Shown here: piece by piece, positions 1 through 7,426 of the stretch
Numbering within the stretch: position 1 is the stretch's first letter
How the letters are laid out: each line of letters starts with the position of its first letter
NCBI GenBank assembly: GCA_964344215.1
Contig: CAYFMP010000093.1
Location: 1 to 12,709, forward strand
DNA: 12,709 nt
Direction of reading: 5' to 3'
Source of the DNA: CAYFMP01 sp964344215
GTDB lineage: Bacteria; Pseudomonadota; Alphaproteobacteria; Rhodospirillales; Casp-alpha2
Translations under genes and position numbers: made by a program
The notes under the pieces: generated by a model
The model's input: only the letters and a program-made list of their open reading frames with translations
Databases searched by the model: none
What the model was told of the DNA's origin: nothing

Positions 1-65
1 CGGCAGGCCGCAACACCGATCTCAGCCGCTTCCATATCAACGTGACCCGCTCTAAGAAGCGCTGA
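1..65 (+). CDS. Possible 3' end of a gene entering from the left edge
   Basis: Reading from base 3, about 20 codons run without a stop to TGA at 63-65, giving a C-terminus like NTDLSRFHINVTRSKKR. Codons are mostly GC-ending (aac acc gat ctc agc cgc ttc) and the tail is basic, as in a real protein end. It would be convergent with the dehydratase gene and overlap its stop by 14 bases. I do not recognise the protein. So short an open stretch could be chance, so this is only a candidate. Confidence 0.3.
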   Translation, partial: AGRNTDLSRFHINVTRSKKR

Positions 66-1047
66 GAACGCGGACGAATTGTTCGGCGTCGACATTGCCG
101 CCCGAACAGACCACACAAACCGTTTTGCCGGTGCAGTCGAACACCCCCGACAGGGCGGCCGCCAACGACACCGCGCCGCCCGGCTCGACGACCAGCTTCA
201 GGCGGCCGTAAGCCTGGCGCATGGCCTCGGCTACCTGCTCGTCGCTGACCACCAGGCCGCCGGCCAGGAGCTCCTTGTTGATGGAGAAGGTCAACTCGCC
301 GGGGGTCGGCACCAGCAGGGCGTCACAAAACGAGACGGCGTCCGGATCGGCACTTAACCGCTGGCCCGATTGCAGCGACCGGGCGGTATCGTCGAAGCCG
401 GCAGGTTCGACCGCGTAAACAGAGGTTTCCGGCAGTTCGTGGCGGATCGCGATGGCGCACCCCGAAACCAGCCCGCCGCCTCCGCAACAGACCAAAACAG
501 CGTCCGGCGTAGCGCCCATGGCGGCGGTCTGCTGGACGATCTCCCAGCCGGTCGTGCCCTGACCGGCGATGATGCGGGGGTCGTCGTAAGGCCGGATCAG
601 GGCGGCGCCACGCTCCCTGGCGATGCCTTCGGCGATGGCTTCGCGGCTTTCGCGGGCACGGTCGTAGAGCACGACCTCGGCACCGTAGGCGCGCGTGTTT
701 TCGATCTTGGTGGCGGGCGCATCGCCGGGCATGACGATAACCGCCGGCAGGCCGAGCAGTTGCGCCGCCGCCGCCACCCCTTGCGCGTGATTGCCGGACG
801 AATAGGCGACGACGCCGCCGTCCCGCTCGTTACCGCTTAGTTGCGAGATGGTGTTGAAGGCACCGCGGAACTTGAACGAGCCGGTCCGTTGCAACGGCTC
901 TGCCTTGACCAGAAGGCGGCCGCCGACGATCTCGTTCAGGTGCGGCGATTCCAAGAGCGGCGTTAGCACCGCGTACTCGGCGATCCGCTCGGCGGCGGCT
1001 CGAATGTCTTCAAACGTCGGTGCTGTCGGCGCGGGCGAGGACGGCAT
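52..1047 (-). CDS. PLP-dependent threonine/serine dehydratase (ammonia-lyase, catabolic type)
   Basis: The 331-residue protein is a fold-type II PLP enzyme predicted to deaminate threonine or serine to the 2-oxo acid and ammonia in the cytoplasm. GSFKFRG (Lys59) is the Schiff-base lysine motif, SSGNHAQG (83-90) binds substrate carboxylate, GGGGL (189-193) is the phosphate-binding glycine loop, and the PYDDPRIIAGQGTTG stretch is typical of threonine dehydratase and serine racemase. There is no C-terminal ACT regulatory domain, so it resembles the catabolic/TdcB-like form, not IlvA. An ATG at 1074 is in frame, but the ATG at 1047 has AGGAGG six bases upstream and gives a normal N-terminus, so I chose it. 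The gene overlaps the end of the hydrolase gene by 38 bases, implying translational coupling. Serine racemase or 3-hydroxyaspartate dehydratase are alternatives that sequence motifs alone do not separate. Confidence 0.9.
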   Translation of the reverse strand: MPSSPAPTAPTFEDIRAAAERIAEYAVLTPLLESPHLNEIVGGRLLVKAEPLQRTGSFKFRGAFNTISQLSGNERDGGVVAYSSGNHAQGVAAAAQLLGLPAVIVMPGDAPATKIENTRAYGAEVVLYDRARESREAIAEGIARERGAALIRPYDDPRIIAGQGTTGWEIVQQTAAMGATPDAVLVCCGGGGLVSGCAIAIRHELPETSVYAVEPAGFDDTARSLQSGQRLSADPDAVSFCDALLVPTPGELTFSINKELLAGGLVVSDEQVAEAMRQAYGRLKLVVEPGGAVSLAAALSGVFDCTGKTVCVVCSGGNVDAEQFVRVLSAS

Positions 1048-1894
1048 CGAGAACCTCCTGGACTTCCGGTTCATTGAGGGTGGGGGCGTGACCGACTCCG
1101 GCTACCGTGACCTGGGCGAGACCGGGCATGGCTTCGGCCATTTCCGCGAACGTCCTGTCGGAAAGCACATCGGACAGTGCCCCGCGCACCGCCGCCACCG
1201 GCAGCCGGCCGAGCGAGCCGAACAGCGGCCACAGATCCAGCGTCGGCGCCGGACCGTTCAGAAAGGGTTTGAGGATGGCCGGGTCCCAGTCGGGAACGAT
1301 TCGACCGTCGTCCCTTTGCCTGTAGACGTTGCGAGCCAGCAACAGCCATTCCTCTTCCGTTTCGGCAGGCAGGTCCGGAAAGCACGACCGCAAGCGCTCG
1401 ACGGCCTCCTCCCAGTTCTCCATCGGACCGGTTCGTTTCAGGTAACGGACGATGGCGGCGAGCCCTTCCGTGTCGATGACCGGCCCAATGTCGTTGAGCA
1501 AGGCGCCGGCCAGGGCGGTCGGTGCGGCGACGCCCATGGCCATGGCGAGAATACCGCCCAGCGAGGTGCCGATTACGAAGACCCGATGCAGGTTGAGCGC
1601 CACCAGCAGGTTGCGAACGTCGTCGACATAGGTGGCCGGCACGTAGTTCTGCCAATTGGGATCGTAAGCCGAGCGGCCGCGGCCGCGATAATCGAGCGCC
1701 ACCACCCGGCGATGCACCGACAACCGCACCGCCAGCCCGTGAAAATCCTTCGAATTGCGGGTCAGGCCGGAAAGGCAGAGGACCGGCGTCGCCGCCCGGC
1801 CGTGGTCGCCATAGTCGCGCACATAGAGGGCGAGGCCGTCCCTCGACGACACCCGGCGTTCGCGGAACACGGCGTGGGCAGCGGCGCTCGTCAC
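1010..1894 (-). CDS. Alpha/beta hydrolase
   Basis: The 294-residue cytoplasmic protein has the alpha/beta-hydrolase order of motifs: an oxyanion-side loop after strand 3 (LCLSGLTRNSKDF, 39-51), the DYRGRGRS turn (68-75), the nucleophile elbow GTSLGG with Ser111, a candidate acid Asp242 in RGALSD, and the catalytic His269 in GVGHAP. A long cap region (about 140-220) lies between strands 6 and 7. The open frame extends upstream, but the protein should begin at the GTG at 1894, which overlaps the TGA of the dehalogenase gene (GTGA); residues upstream of it are a frame shadow of that gene. Substrate is unknown. The neighbours suggest an ester or lactone hydrolase acting on small acids, but that is inference from position only. 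Confidence 0.88.
   Translation of the reverse strand: MTSAAAHAVFRERRVSSRDGLALYVRDYGDHGRAATPVLCLSGLTRNSKDFHGLAVRLSVHRRVVALDYRGRGRSAYDPNWQNYVPATYVDDVRNLLVALNLHRVFVIGTSLGGILAMAMGVAAPTALAGALLNDIGPVIDTEGLAAIVRYLKRTGPMENWEEAVERLRSCFPDLPAETEEEWLLLARNVYRQRDDGRIVPDWDPAILKPFLNGPAPTLDLWPLFGSLGRLPVAAVRGALSDVLSDRTFAEMAEAMPGLAQVTVAGVGHAPTLNEPEVQEVLDAVLARADSTDV
1054..1059 (-). promoter_or_regulatory. Ribosome binding site fixing the dehydratase start
   Basis: On the minus strand this reads AGGAGG, six bases before the ATG at 1047. It lies inside the hydrolase coding sequence. It favours the 1047 start over the in-frame ATG at 1074. Confidence 0.75.
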
Positions 1895-2574
1895 AAGCCG
1901 AGCAAGGGCGGAAGGTCGGAAAGGGTTGCGATTTCGTGCTCGTGACGGCCGGGAATGCGCTCTTGGGGTTGGCCGAACCGGTTGACCCAGACGACCCGGA
2001 AGCCGAAGTTGGCGGCCGCCGCCGCGTCCCAGGCGTTCGACGACATGAAGCAGATGCGCTGGCCTTCGATGCCGAGACCGTCGACGGCCATCTGGTAAAC
2101 GCTCGGGTGCGGTTTGTAGACGCCGATGCTGTCGACCGAATAGACGGCGTCGAGGGAGCCGGCGATGCCGGCGTTGTCGACCGCCGAGTCCAGCATCTTC
2201 GGGGCGCCGTTGGAGAGAACGGCCGTTTTCATGCCGCCCGCCTTCAGGCGGCCGAGTATATCGGGCACTTCCGCGTAGCAATCCAAGCGCATGTAGATGT
2301 CCATCAGCTTGTCGCGCAATCCCACATCGTCGATACCGAGCGCCGCCATCGCGTAATCGAGGCCGTCGCCGGTGACCTGCCAGAACTCGACGTATTCTCC
2401 CATCAGGCTCCTGAGCCAGGTGTATTCGAGCTGTCGGGTGCGCCAGATCTGCGTCAGATCGGCCTCCTTGTCGCCGAGATCGTCGCGGCAGCGGGCGGCG
2501 GCGGCGGCGACGTCGAACAGGGTGCCGTAGGCGTCGAAAACGCAGGCGTCGATATCCTTCATGGTGTCGGTCAT
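1891..2574 (-). CDS. L-2-haloacid dehalogenase (HAD superfamily, type II)
   Basis: The 227-residue protein matches the L-2-haloacid dehalogenase family, which hydrolyses L-2-haloalkanoates to D-2-hydroxy acids (EC 3.8.1.2). The catalytic set known from L-DEX YL can be placed: nucleophile Asp14 in FDAYGTLFD, Thr18, Arg45 in IWRTRQLEYTWLRSLM, Ser121 in LSNG, Lys154 in YKPHPSVY, and Ser178, Asn180 and Asp183 in SSNAWDA. Length is normal for the family. The ATG at 2574 is supported by GGAGG at 2581-2585, six bases away. It is the first gene of a coupled trio with the hydrolase (4-base overlap) and dehydratase, and lies 96 bases after the transglycosylase stop. Some family members act on phosphates or other haloacids, so the natural substrate is not certain, but the halide-site residues favour true dehalogenation. 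Confidence 0.92.
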   Translation of the reverse strand: MTDTMKDIDACVFDAYGTLFDVAAAAARCRDDLGDKEADLTQIWRTRQLEYTWLRSLMGEYVEFWQVTGDGLDYAMAALGIDDVGLRDKLMDIYMRLDCYAEVPDILGRLKAGGMKTAVLSNGAPKMLDSAVDNAGIAGSLDAVYSVDSIGVYKPHPSVYQMAVDGLGIEGQRICFMSSNAWDAAAAANFGFRVVWVNRFGQPQERIPGRHEHEIATLSDLPPLLGL

Positions 2575-2643
2575 AACGGTCCTCCCCGGTGGCGCGCCCG
2601 AGGGCGGATTATTGAGCCGGGCGCGGACCCGGTCAACCGGCGT

Positions 2644-2697
2644 TTACTGGCGAAGGTCGTCTTCGAGCGACTATTGGTGAAGGTCGCTTTCCAGCGA
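2644..2697 (-). repeat. 27-bp tandem duplication of the transglycosylase 3' end
   Basis: Two adjacent 27-base units in the same frame encode SLESDLHQ-stop (2671-2697, TAG) and SLEDDLRQ-stop (2644-2670, TAA). I count 21 of 27 bases identical. The second copy lies just beyond the annotated stop. The pattern is best read as a tandem duplication of the last nine codons, including the stop, followed by divergence at mostly synonymous or conservative sites. Confidence 0.8.
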
Positions 2698-4716
2698 CAG
2701 GGCGACCTCGGTATCGGCGAGGCGCATGCGGTAGACCTGGAGGTTCTCGAGGACCCGCTGCACGTAGTTGCGGGTTTCGCCGATCGGGATCATCTCGACC
2801 CAATCGATGGCGTCGACGTCCGGATCGCGCGGATCGCCGTTCTTTCGGATCCAACGCTTGGCGCGGGCCGGGCCGGCGTTGTAGGAGGCCAGCGCCAGGA
2901 CATAGGAGCCCTTGAAGTCGCTAAGCAGCCCGCCGAGGTAGGTTTGGCCCAGGGTCAGATTGTAATCCGCGTTGCGGGTCAGCTTGTGACGCGAGTAATG
3001 CAGCCCCAAGCGCCGCGCCACCTTGCGCGCCGTGCGCGGCAGAAGTTGCATCAGGCCGAGCGCGTTGGCGCGGCTTTTGGCGTTCAGCCGGAACGCGCTC
3101 TCCTGACGGATCACCGCCAAGATCAGGGGAATTTCCGGGCGTGCCGAAGGGGCGCGGCGGTGCATGGCGGGCGGCTCCAGCAGCGGATACCCGGACGCCA
3201 GCATCTCCGAGCCGGCGCGGCTGGCCCGCTTGGCGATGGTGACCGACAGGTCGGGACGACTGTGCGAACGGGCCAACCCGGCGGCCAGGGATTTCCAGCC
3301 GCGCTCATCTCTTTGTGACGCCAGGTGAAGGATAAACGGCTTGATCCGGTCATAAGCGCCGACCTCGCCAAGCAGTTCGACCACCCGGACCAACGGGTGT
3401 TTCCCGAATTCCGGCTTGAGATCGTCAACGACTTCCGGTTCCTCGGGCAGTTGCAGACTGCGGCCGGGACTCAGACGCGCCGCCGACAATTGCCCATAGT
3501 AGGTGGTCCGGTAACCGGCCGCCCGGCGGTCCCATCCTTCGGCCGCTTCCTTATCGCCGCCGGCTTCGGCCGCCCGCGCCGCCCAATAGGCGCCGCGCCC
3601 CAGGCTGATCGGGAAACGGACCGCCTCGAACATCCGGGTGAAGTGCTTCAGCGCGGTTTCGTGATCGCCCAGGAAACGAAGCGCGACCCACCCGGAAAGC
3701 CATTCGGCGTCGGCGTATTCCGGTCCCGCCACCAGCCTGTGCTCGGCGGCGATGCGGTAGGCGTCGGTGACGTTCCCCTTGCCCAGCGCGCGGCGCGCGA
3801 GAACGGCGCGTTCCTTCCACCAAAGCGCCGGGCGTCCGAGGTCGGCGGGCGGGTCGTTCAACAGCTCGAACGCCGTGTCCTTGCCCTTGCGGCGGCGCCA
3901 GCGCAGCCGCTCGTAGATCAGGCCCGGGTCGTCGATCTGCACCGGCTCGTCGAGCACGAAGGTGGNNNNNNNNNNTTCTTGAGGCGGTCCGGCACCTTCG
4001 AGATCAAGGTATCGACGTTGCCGGTCGAGCGTCTCAACGATATCCGGGCCAGACCGAGCGCCCGGTAATCGGCGTTCACCTTCCACAGCATACGGCGGAC
4101 CGGCCAGGTGCGGCCCGCCCACAACAGGCGGTCGAGACGGGCCAGATGGTCCTCGCGGGTCAACAGTTTCCGGAAGCGTTTGTAGAAGGCGCGCTCGCGG
4201 ACCTTGGTGAAGTTGCCCTCGATCCAGGCCCGGCGCAGGACATTGCGGCCCTTCTCCCGATCGCCGTCCTCCAGCAAGGCGGCGCCGAGGCGGGCCAGGC
4301 CGTAACCGCTCNNNNNNNNNNNNNNNNNNNNNNNNNNNNNNNNNNNNGGCCAGCACCGCGGCCGCCGGCATGTCGGCCGGCATCGCTTCCTCGGCCCGCC
4401 TTTGCAGGCGCGCCTGAAGGGGCCATTCGGGGTGGTCGCGCATGAAATCGGCGACGCGGCGGAACTCGACGCCCGGACTCGGCACCGTCAGCAGCGACCA
4501 CTCGACCACCTGGCGCGCCAGCGGGCTCTTCAGCCGCCGCTCGAAACGCCGGGCCATCTTCCAATTGGAGGCGTCGAGAGCCTTAAGCGCGTTGCGGGTC
4601 CACATGGCGTCGGCCTCGGAGAGCTGCTCGGCGGCGGCCGGCTGCATCGAGGCGAGCGCCGCGACCACGCCCGCGAACACGATCCCCCTCGTCTGAATCA
4701 CCGTAGGCCGGTTCAT
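2671..4716 (-). CDS. slt: Soluble lytic murein transglycosylase, periplasmic (interrupted by two assembly gaps)
   Basis: This enzyme cleaves the MurNAc-GlcNAc bond of peptidoglycan, leaving 1,6-anhydro ends. A Sec signal peptide is clear (MNRPTV, hydrophobic core 11-24, cleavage after AAA at 27-29). A long helical-repeat N-domain follows. The C-terminal SLT domain has catalytic Glu in IRQESAF (codon at 3100-3102, about residue 539), GLMQLLP and ASYNAGP. Start ATG at 4716 has GGGAG seven bases upstream. Runs of N at 4312-4347 and 3966-3975 split the gene. The outer segments share one frame, but 3976-4311 reads sensibly only in another (GLARLGAALLEDGDREKG and onward), so the true length of each gap must be 2 modulo 3. 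A straight translation through the Ns is nonsense there. The gene is probably intact in the organism. Confidence 0.9.
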   Translation of the reverse strand: MNRPTVIQTRGIVFAGVVAALASMQPAAAEQLSEADAMWTRNALKALDASNWKMARRFERRLKSPLARQVVEWSLLTVPSPGVEFRRVADFMRDHPEWPLQARLQRRAEEAMPADMPAAAVLAXXXXXXXXXXXXERLRPGPPRRRLAGGRRSGEGPQCPAPGLDRGQLHQGPRARLLQTLPETVDPRGPSGPSRPPVVGGPHLAGPPYAVEGERRLPGARSGPDIVETLDRQRRYLDLEGAGPPQEXXXXTFVLDEPVQIDDPGLIYERLRWRRRKGKDTAFELLNDPPADLGRPALWWKERAVLARRALGKGNVTDAYRIAAEHRLVAGPEYADAEWLSGWVALRFLGDHETALKHFTRMFEAVRFPISLGRGAYWAARAAEAGGDKEAAEGWDRRAAGYRTTYYGQLSAARLSPGRSLQLPEEPEVVDDLKPEFGKHPLVRVVELLGEVGAYDRIKPFILHLASQRDERGWKSLAAGLARSHSRPDLSVTIAKRASRAGSEMLASGYPLLEPPAMHRRAPSARPEIPLILAVIRQESAFRLNAKSRANALGLMQLLPRTARKVARRLGLHYSRHKLTRNADYNLTLGQTYLGGLLSDFKGSYVLALASYNAGPARAKRWIRKNGDPRDPDVDAIDWVEMIPIGETRNYVQRVLENLQVYRMRLADTEVALSLESDLHQ
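3966..3975. other. Assembly gap (10 N) inside slt
   Basis: Ten Ns interrupt the transglycosylase gene between KVPDRLK and TFVLDEPVQ. The frame on the high-coordinate side differs from that on the low side, so the true gap is not 10 bases; its length must be 2 modulo 3 if the gene has no indel. Confidence 0.95.
4312..4347. other. Assembly gap (36 N) inside slt
   Basis: Thirty-six Ns interrupt the transglycosylase gene after PAAAVLA and before SGYGLARLG. Frames on both sides disagree, so the gap length is an estimate; the real one should be 2 modulo 3. Confidence 0.95.
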
Positions 4717-4740
4717 CCGATGTCTCCCAGAACGGTTATG

Positions 4741-4769
4741 ACTTTAAAGCGCATGAGAATTTACGACAA
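4741..4769 (-). promoter_or_regulatory. Candidate sigma70-type promoter for slt
   Basis: On the minus strand TTGTCG (4764-4769) is followed after 17 bases by TAAAGT (4741-4746), each matching four of six consensus bases. It lies 25 bases above the slt start, in an AT-richer patch of the divergent slt/dapA intergenic region. Seen by eye only. Confidence 0.4.
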
Positions 4770-4818
4770 GTTAAGGCCGGTTCGATTTGTGAGGCGCGGT
4801 CTCGGCGGTGCGGACCGC

Positions 4819-4847
4819 TTGCCGACGGGCGGGCTTGGGAGTATGGT
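4819..4847 (+). promoter_or_regulatory. Candidate sigma70-type promoter for dapA
   Basis: TTGCCG (4819-4824) and TATGGT (4842-4847) are separated by 17 bases, each matching four of six consensus bases. The predicted start of transcription would be about 30 bases before the dapA ATG, leaving room for the ribosome binding site at 4871-4876. Seen by eye only. Confidence 0.4.
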
Positions 4848-4882
4848 CGCGGCGAAATCGGGCAAGCCTAAGGGAGACAACA

Positions 4883-5758
4883 ATGTTCAAGGGGTCTATC
4901 CCCGCCCTGATCACGCCGATGAAGGACGGGAAGGTCGACGAAGAGAGCTTTCGCTCGTTCGTCGATTGGCAGATCAGCGAGGGCTCGGATGGCGTCGTGC
5001 CGTGCGGGACGACGGGCGAATCGCCGACGCTGTCGCACGAGGAGCATATGCACGTCACCGAACTGTGCATCGAGGTGGCGGACGGCCGCGTGCCGGTCAT
5101 CGCCGGCACCGGATCGAACTCGACCGCCGAGGCCATTCAACTGACCGAACACGCCGAGAAAGCCGGTGCCGCCGCCGCCCTGGTGGTGACGCCCTATTAC
5201 AACAAGCCGACCCAGGAAGGCCTCTATCAGCATTACAAGGCGATCCACGATTCCGTCGACCTGCCGATCGTCATCTACAACATCCCCGGCCGCAGCATCG
5301 TCGACATGTCGGTCGACACCATGTCGCGCCTGGCCGACCTGCCCAATATCATCGGCGTCAAGGACGCGACCCAGGACCTGACCCGGCCGATGGTGACGCG
5401 GCTCGCCATCGACGGCGAGTTCTGCCAGCTTTCCGGCGAAGACGGGACGGCGGTACCGTTCCTGGCCGGCGGCGGAGATGGGTGCATTTCGGTGACCGCC
5501 AACGTCGCGCCCCGGCAGTGCTCGGACATGCAGCGGGCCTGGCGGGAAGGCGACATCGACACCTGTTTGGGCTTGCAGGACCGGCTGATGCCGCTGCATT
5601 CGGCGCTGTTCTGCGAGACCAGCCCGGGACCGGTCAAGTACGCCGCCAGCCTCTTGGGCAAGTGCTCGCCCGAGGCCCGCCTGCCGATCGTCGACATCGC
5701 CGAGGAGAGCAAGGCCAAGGTCAAGGACGCCATGGTCGGGGCCGGCCTGCTCAACTGA
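4883..5758 (+). CDS. dapA: 4-hydroxy-tetrahydrodipicolinate synthase
   Basis: The 291-residue TIM-barrel enzyme condenses pyruvate with L-aspartate semialdehyde, the first committed step of the lysine and meso-diaminopimelate pathway. Visible residues are the CGTTGE substrate loop (Thr43, Thr44), Tyr132 of the proton relay in IYNIPGR, Arg137, and the Schiff-base Lys160 in GVKDAT. YYNKPTQEG and SGEDGTAVPF are family signatures. The open frame begins further upstream, but the ATG at 4883 follows AGGGAG (4871-4876) with six bases of spacing and gives the standard family length. It is divergent from slt and precedes smpB by 23 bases, so those two genes probably share a transcript. Both the upstream transglycosylase and DapA feed peptidoglycan metabolism, though the link may be only positional. 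Confidence 0.97.
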   Translation: MFKGSIPALITPMKDGKVDEESFRSFVDWQISEGSDGVVPCGTTGESPTLSHEEHMHVTELCIEVADGRVPVIAGTGSNSTAEAIQLTEHAEKAGAAAALVVTPYYNKPTQEGLYQHYKAIHDSVDLPIVIYNIPGRSIVDMSVDTMSRLADLPNIIGVKDATQDLTRPMVTRLAIDGEFCQLSGEDGTAVPFLAGGGDGCISVTANVAPRQCSDMQRAWREGDIDTCLGLQDRLMPLHSALFCETSPGPVKYAASLLGKCSPEARLPIVDIAEESKAKVKDAMVGAGLLN

Positions 5759-5781
5759 TCGGTTCGGAAGGCCGCCGGACG

Positions 5782-6258
5782 ATGGCCCAAAAAAGGAAGA
5801 AATCGCCCGGCGTCCTGGCGGCCCAGAACCGCAAGGCCCGGCGCGACTACCACATCCTCGAAAAGATCGAGGCCGGCATCGTTCTCAAGGGCACCGAGGT
5901 CAAGTCCCTGCGCGAGGGCCGGGCCAGCATCGGCGAGGCTTATGCGTCGGAAAAGGACGGCGAGATCTACCTGCAGAACGCCTTCATTCCGGAATATTCC
6001 TCTTCGGGGTTCTCCCGTCACGAGCCGCGCGGCCCGAGGAAGCTGCTGCTGCACAGACGCGAGATCGGTAAACTGATCGACGCCGTCCAGAAGAAGGGCA
6101 TGACCCTGGTTCCCCTGAGCCTCTACTTCAACCCGCGCGGCATCGCCAAGGTCGAACTGGCGGTGGCCGAAGGCAAACGCCGCCACGACAAGCGCGAAAC
6201 CGTCAAGCGCCGCGACTGGGAGCGGCAGAAAGCGCGGCTGCTCCGCGACAAGGGGTAG
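5782..6258 (+). CDS. smpB: SsrA-binding protein (trans-translation)
   Basis: The 158-residue basic protein binds tmRNA and brings it to ribosomes stalled on mRNAs lacking a stop codon. Family marks are NRKARRDYHILEKIEAGIVL, LKGTEVKSLREGRASI, the LLLHRREI stretch, LVPLSLYFNPRGIAKVELAV, and the Lys/Arg-rich C-terminal tail (KRRHDKRETVKRRDWERQKA), which enters the decoding channel. Length is standard. The ATG at 5782 lies 23 bases after the dapA stop, with a GGAAG 11 bases upstream that is a weakly placed ribosome binding site. dapA and smpB are often adjacent in alphaproteobacteria. Confidence 0.97.
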   Translation: MAQKRKKSPGVLAAQNRKARRDYHILEKIEAGIVLKGTEVKSLREGRASIGEAYASEKDGEIYLQNAFIPEYSSSGFSRHEPRGPRKLLLHRREIGKLIDAVQKKGMTLVPLSLYFNPRGIAKVELAVAEGKRRHDKRETVKRRDWERQKARLLRDKG

Positions 6259-6364
6259 GGAACGCGCTTCGCCGGCCCGGATCACCTTTACGTGAATGGT
6301 GCTTCTCTTTGCAAATCCGGTGCGCCACACTGAGAACCCGTTTCCCTCGTTCGAGATCGATGGA

Positions 6365-7426
6365 ATGACGGACCCGAGATCAAACCCGAGCCGAGACCTT
6401 TACGCCACCCTGATACGCTGGGTGCTCCCGACGGTGGGCGCGGCACTGGCGGTCGCCGCGGTATTCTGGCTCTACCGGGACCTCGATTTCGAGCGGTTTC
6501 TGTCCGCCGTGTCGGCGGCCCAGCCGGTTTGGCTTCTCGTCCTGGCCGGCACCATCTTGCTCGAGCAACTGACCCGCGGCTGGAAATGGCGGCAAATCGT
6601 TTACGACCTGAAGCCGATTTCGAGCCTGCGGCTGTTCGGCGCGATCCTGGCCGGCTACGGCGTCGCCGTCCTCATACCTCTCGGCGTTAGCCCACTGGTG
6701 CGGTCGTGGCTGATTGCGCGGCTGGAGGGGTTGCGGTGGGCCAGCGTGCTGACGACGACGGCCATCGAGCGCTTTCTCGACGGCATCGTGTTCGCGCTGA
6801 TCGCCGCCTTCGTCGCCGCCGCCGGCCAGATCCCGGAAGTCGAGGGCGACGTCAGGACCGGTCTCGCCGTGGCCGGCGCCTTGAACCTGCTGCTGTTCGC
6901 CGGGCTGCTCCTTGCCCTGTTCGTCGGCCGTTCGCCGCTGGGCCGTTCCGACGTATGGCTGAGTCGGTGCATCGACTGGCTGGCCGAGAGGGGCGGCGCG
7001 CGCCTCGAAGGACTGCGCTCGGCGATCCGCGACGGCATCGTCTGGCCCCGTCAGCGCCGCCGCCAGATCGGCGCGGTGTCGGCCAGCATCTTCATGAAGA
7101 TCATCGCCGCCACGCATTTCCTGTGGGCGGGGCTGGCGGTCGGTGTCGTTCTCTCCCCCTTCGATTACCTTTTTCTCATGGTTTTCGCGGGCTTCGCGCT
7201 GGTGCTGGCCCGTTTCGTCCGGGTGCCCGGCGGCTTCATTATCGGATCGGGGTTCGCGCTGATGCTGCTCGGCGTGCCCGACGAGCAGGCGCTGGCGATG
7301 ATCCTGTTCAACCACGTCCTGTCCGTCGTCCTGATGGTCGGGCTCGGCCTGATGTTCCTGTGGCGTAGCGGCGTCGATATCAGACAAGCTCATACCGCCA
7401 AAGCGACAGCCGATGCCGCCGCCTGA
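6365..7426 (+). CDS. Integral membrane protein, lysylphosphatidylglycerol synthase TM-region / flippase-like family
   Basis: The 353-residue protein has about eight or nine hydrophobic helices (roughly 16-37, 53-70, 86-108, 128-150, 163-187, 232-255, two in 260-300, and 308-335). The sequence TRGWKWRQIVYDLKP followed by GYGVAVLIPLGVSPLVRSWLI and TTAIERFLDGIVF is the pattern of the LPG synthase TM / UPF0104 family. No cytosolic aminoacyl-transferase half is present, so it is not a complete MprF. Stand-alone members are thought to move or bind lipids, and exact function here is unknown. Two in-frame starts exist: 6296 and 6365. I chose 6365 (MTDPRS) because it places a short polar tail before helix 1, although neither start has a strong ribosome binding site. 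It overlaps the next gene by 14 bases. Confidence 0.8.
   Translation: MTDPRSNPSRDLYATLIRWVLPTVGAALAVAAVFWLYRDLDFERFLSAVSAAQPVWLLVLAGTILLEQLTRGWKWRQIVYDLKPISSLRLFGAILAGYGVAVLIPLGVSPLVRSWLIARLEGLRWASVLTTTAIERFLDGIVFALIAAFVAAAGQIPEVEGDVRTGLAVAGALNLLLFAGLLLALFVGRSPLGRSDVWLSRCIDWLAERGGARLEGLRSAIRDGIVWPRQRRRQIGAVSASIFMKIIAATHFLWAGLAVGVVLSPFDYLFLMVFAGFALVLARFVRVPGGFIIGSGFALMLLGVPDEQALAMILFNHVLSVVLMVGLGLMFLWRSGVDIRQAHTAKATADAAA

Noticed and set aside
3976..4311. slt as a true pseudogene broken by frameshifts.
   Set aside because: Both frame changes coincide exactly with runs of N, and all three segments read as good coding sequence, so wrong gap sizes explain it.
4402..6258. A single 618-codon frame that ends in SmpB.
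   Set aside because: Its first part is the antisense of slt and an out-of-frame reading of dapA; SmpB starts at 5782.
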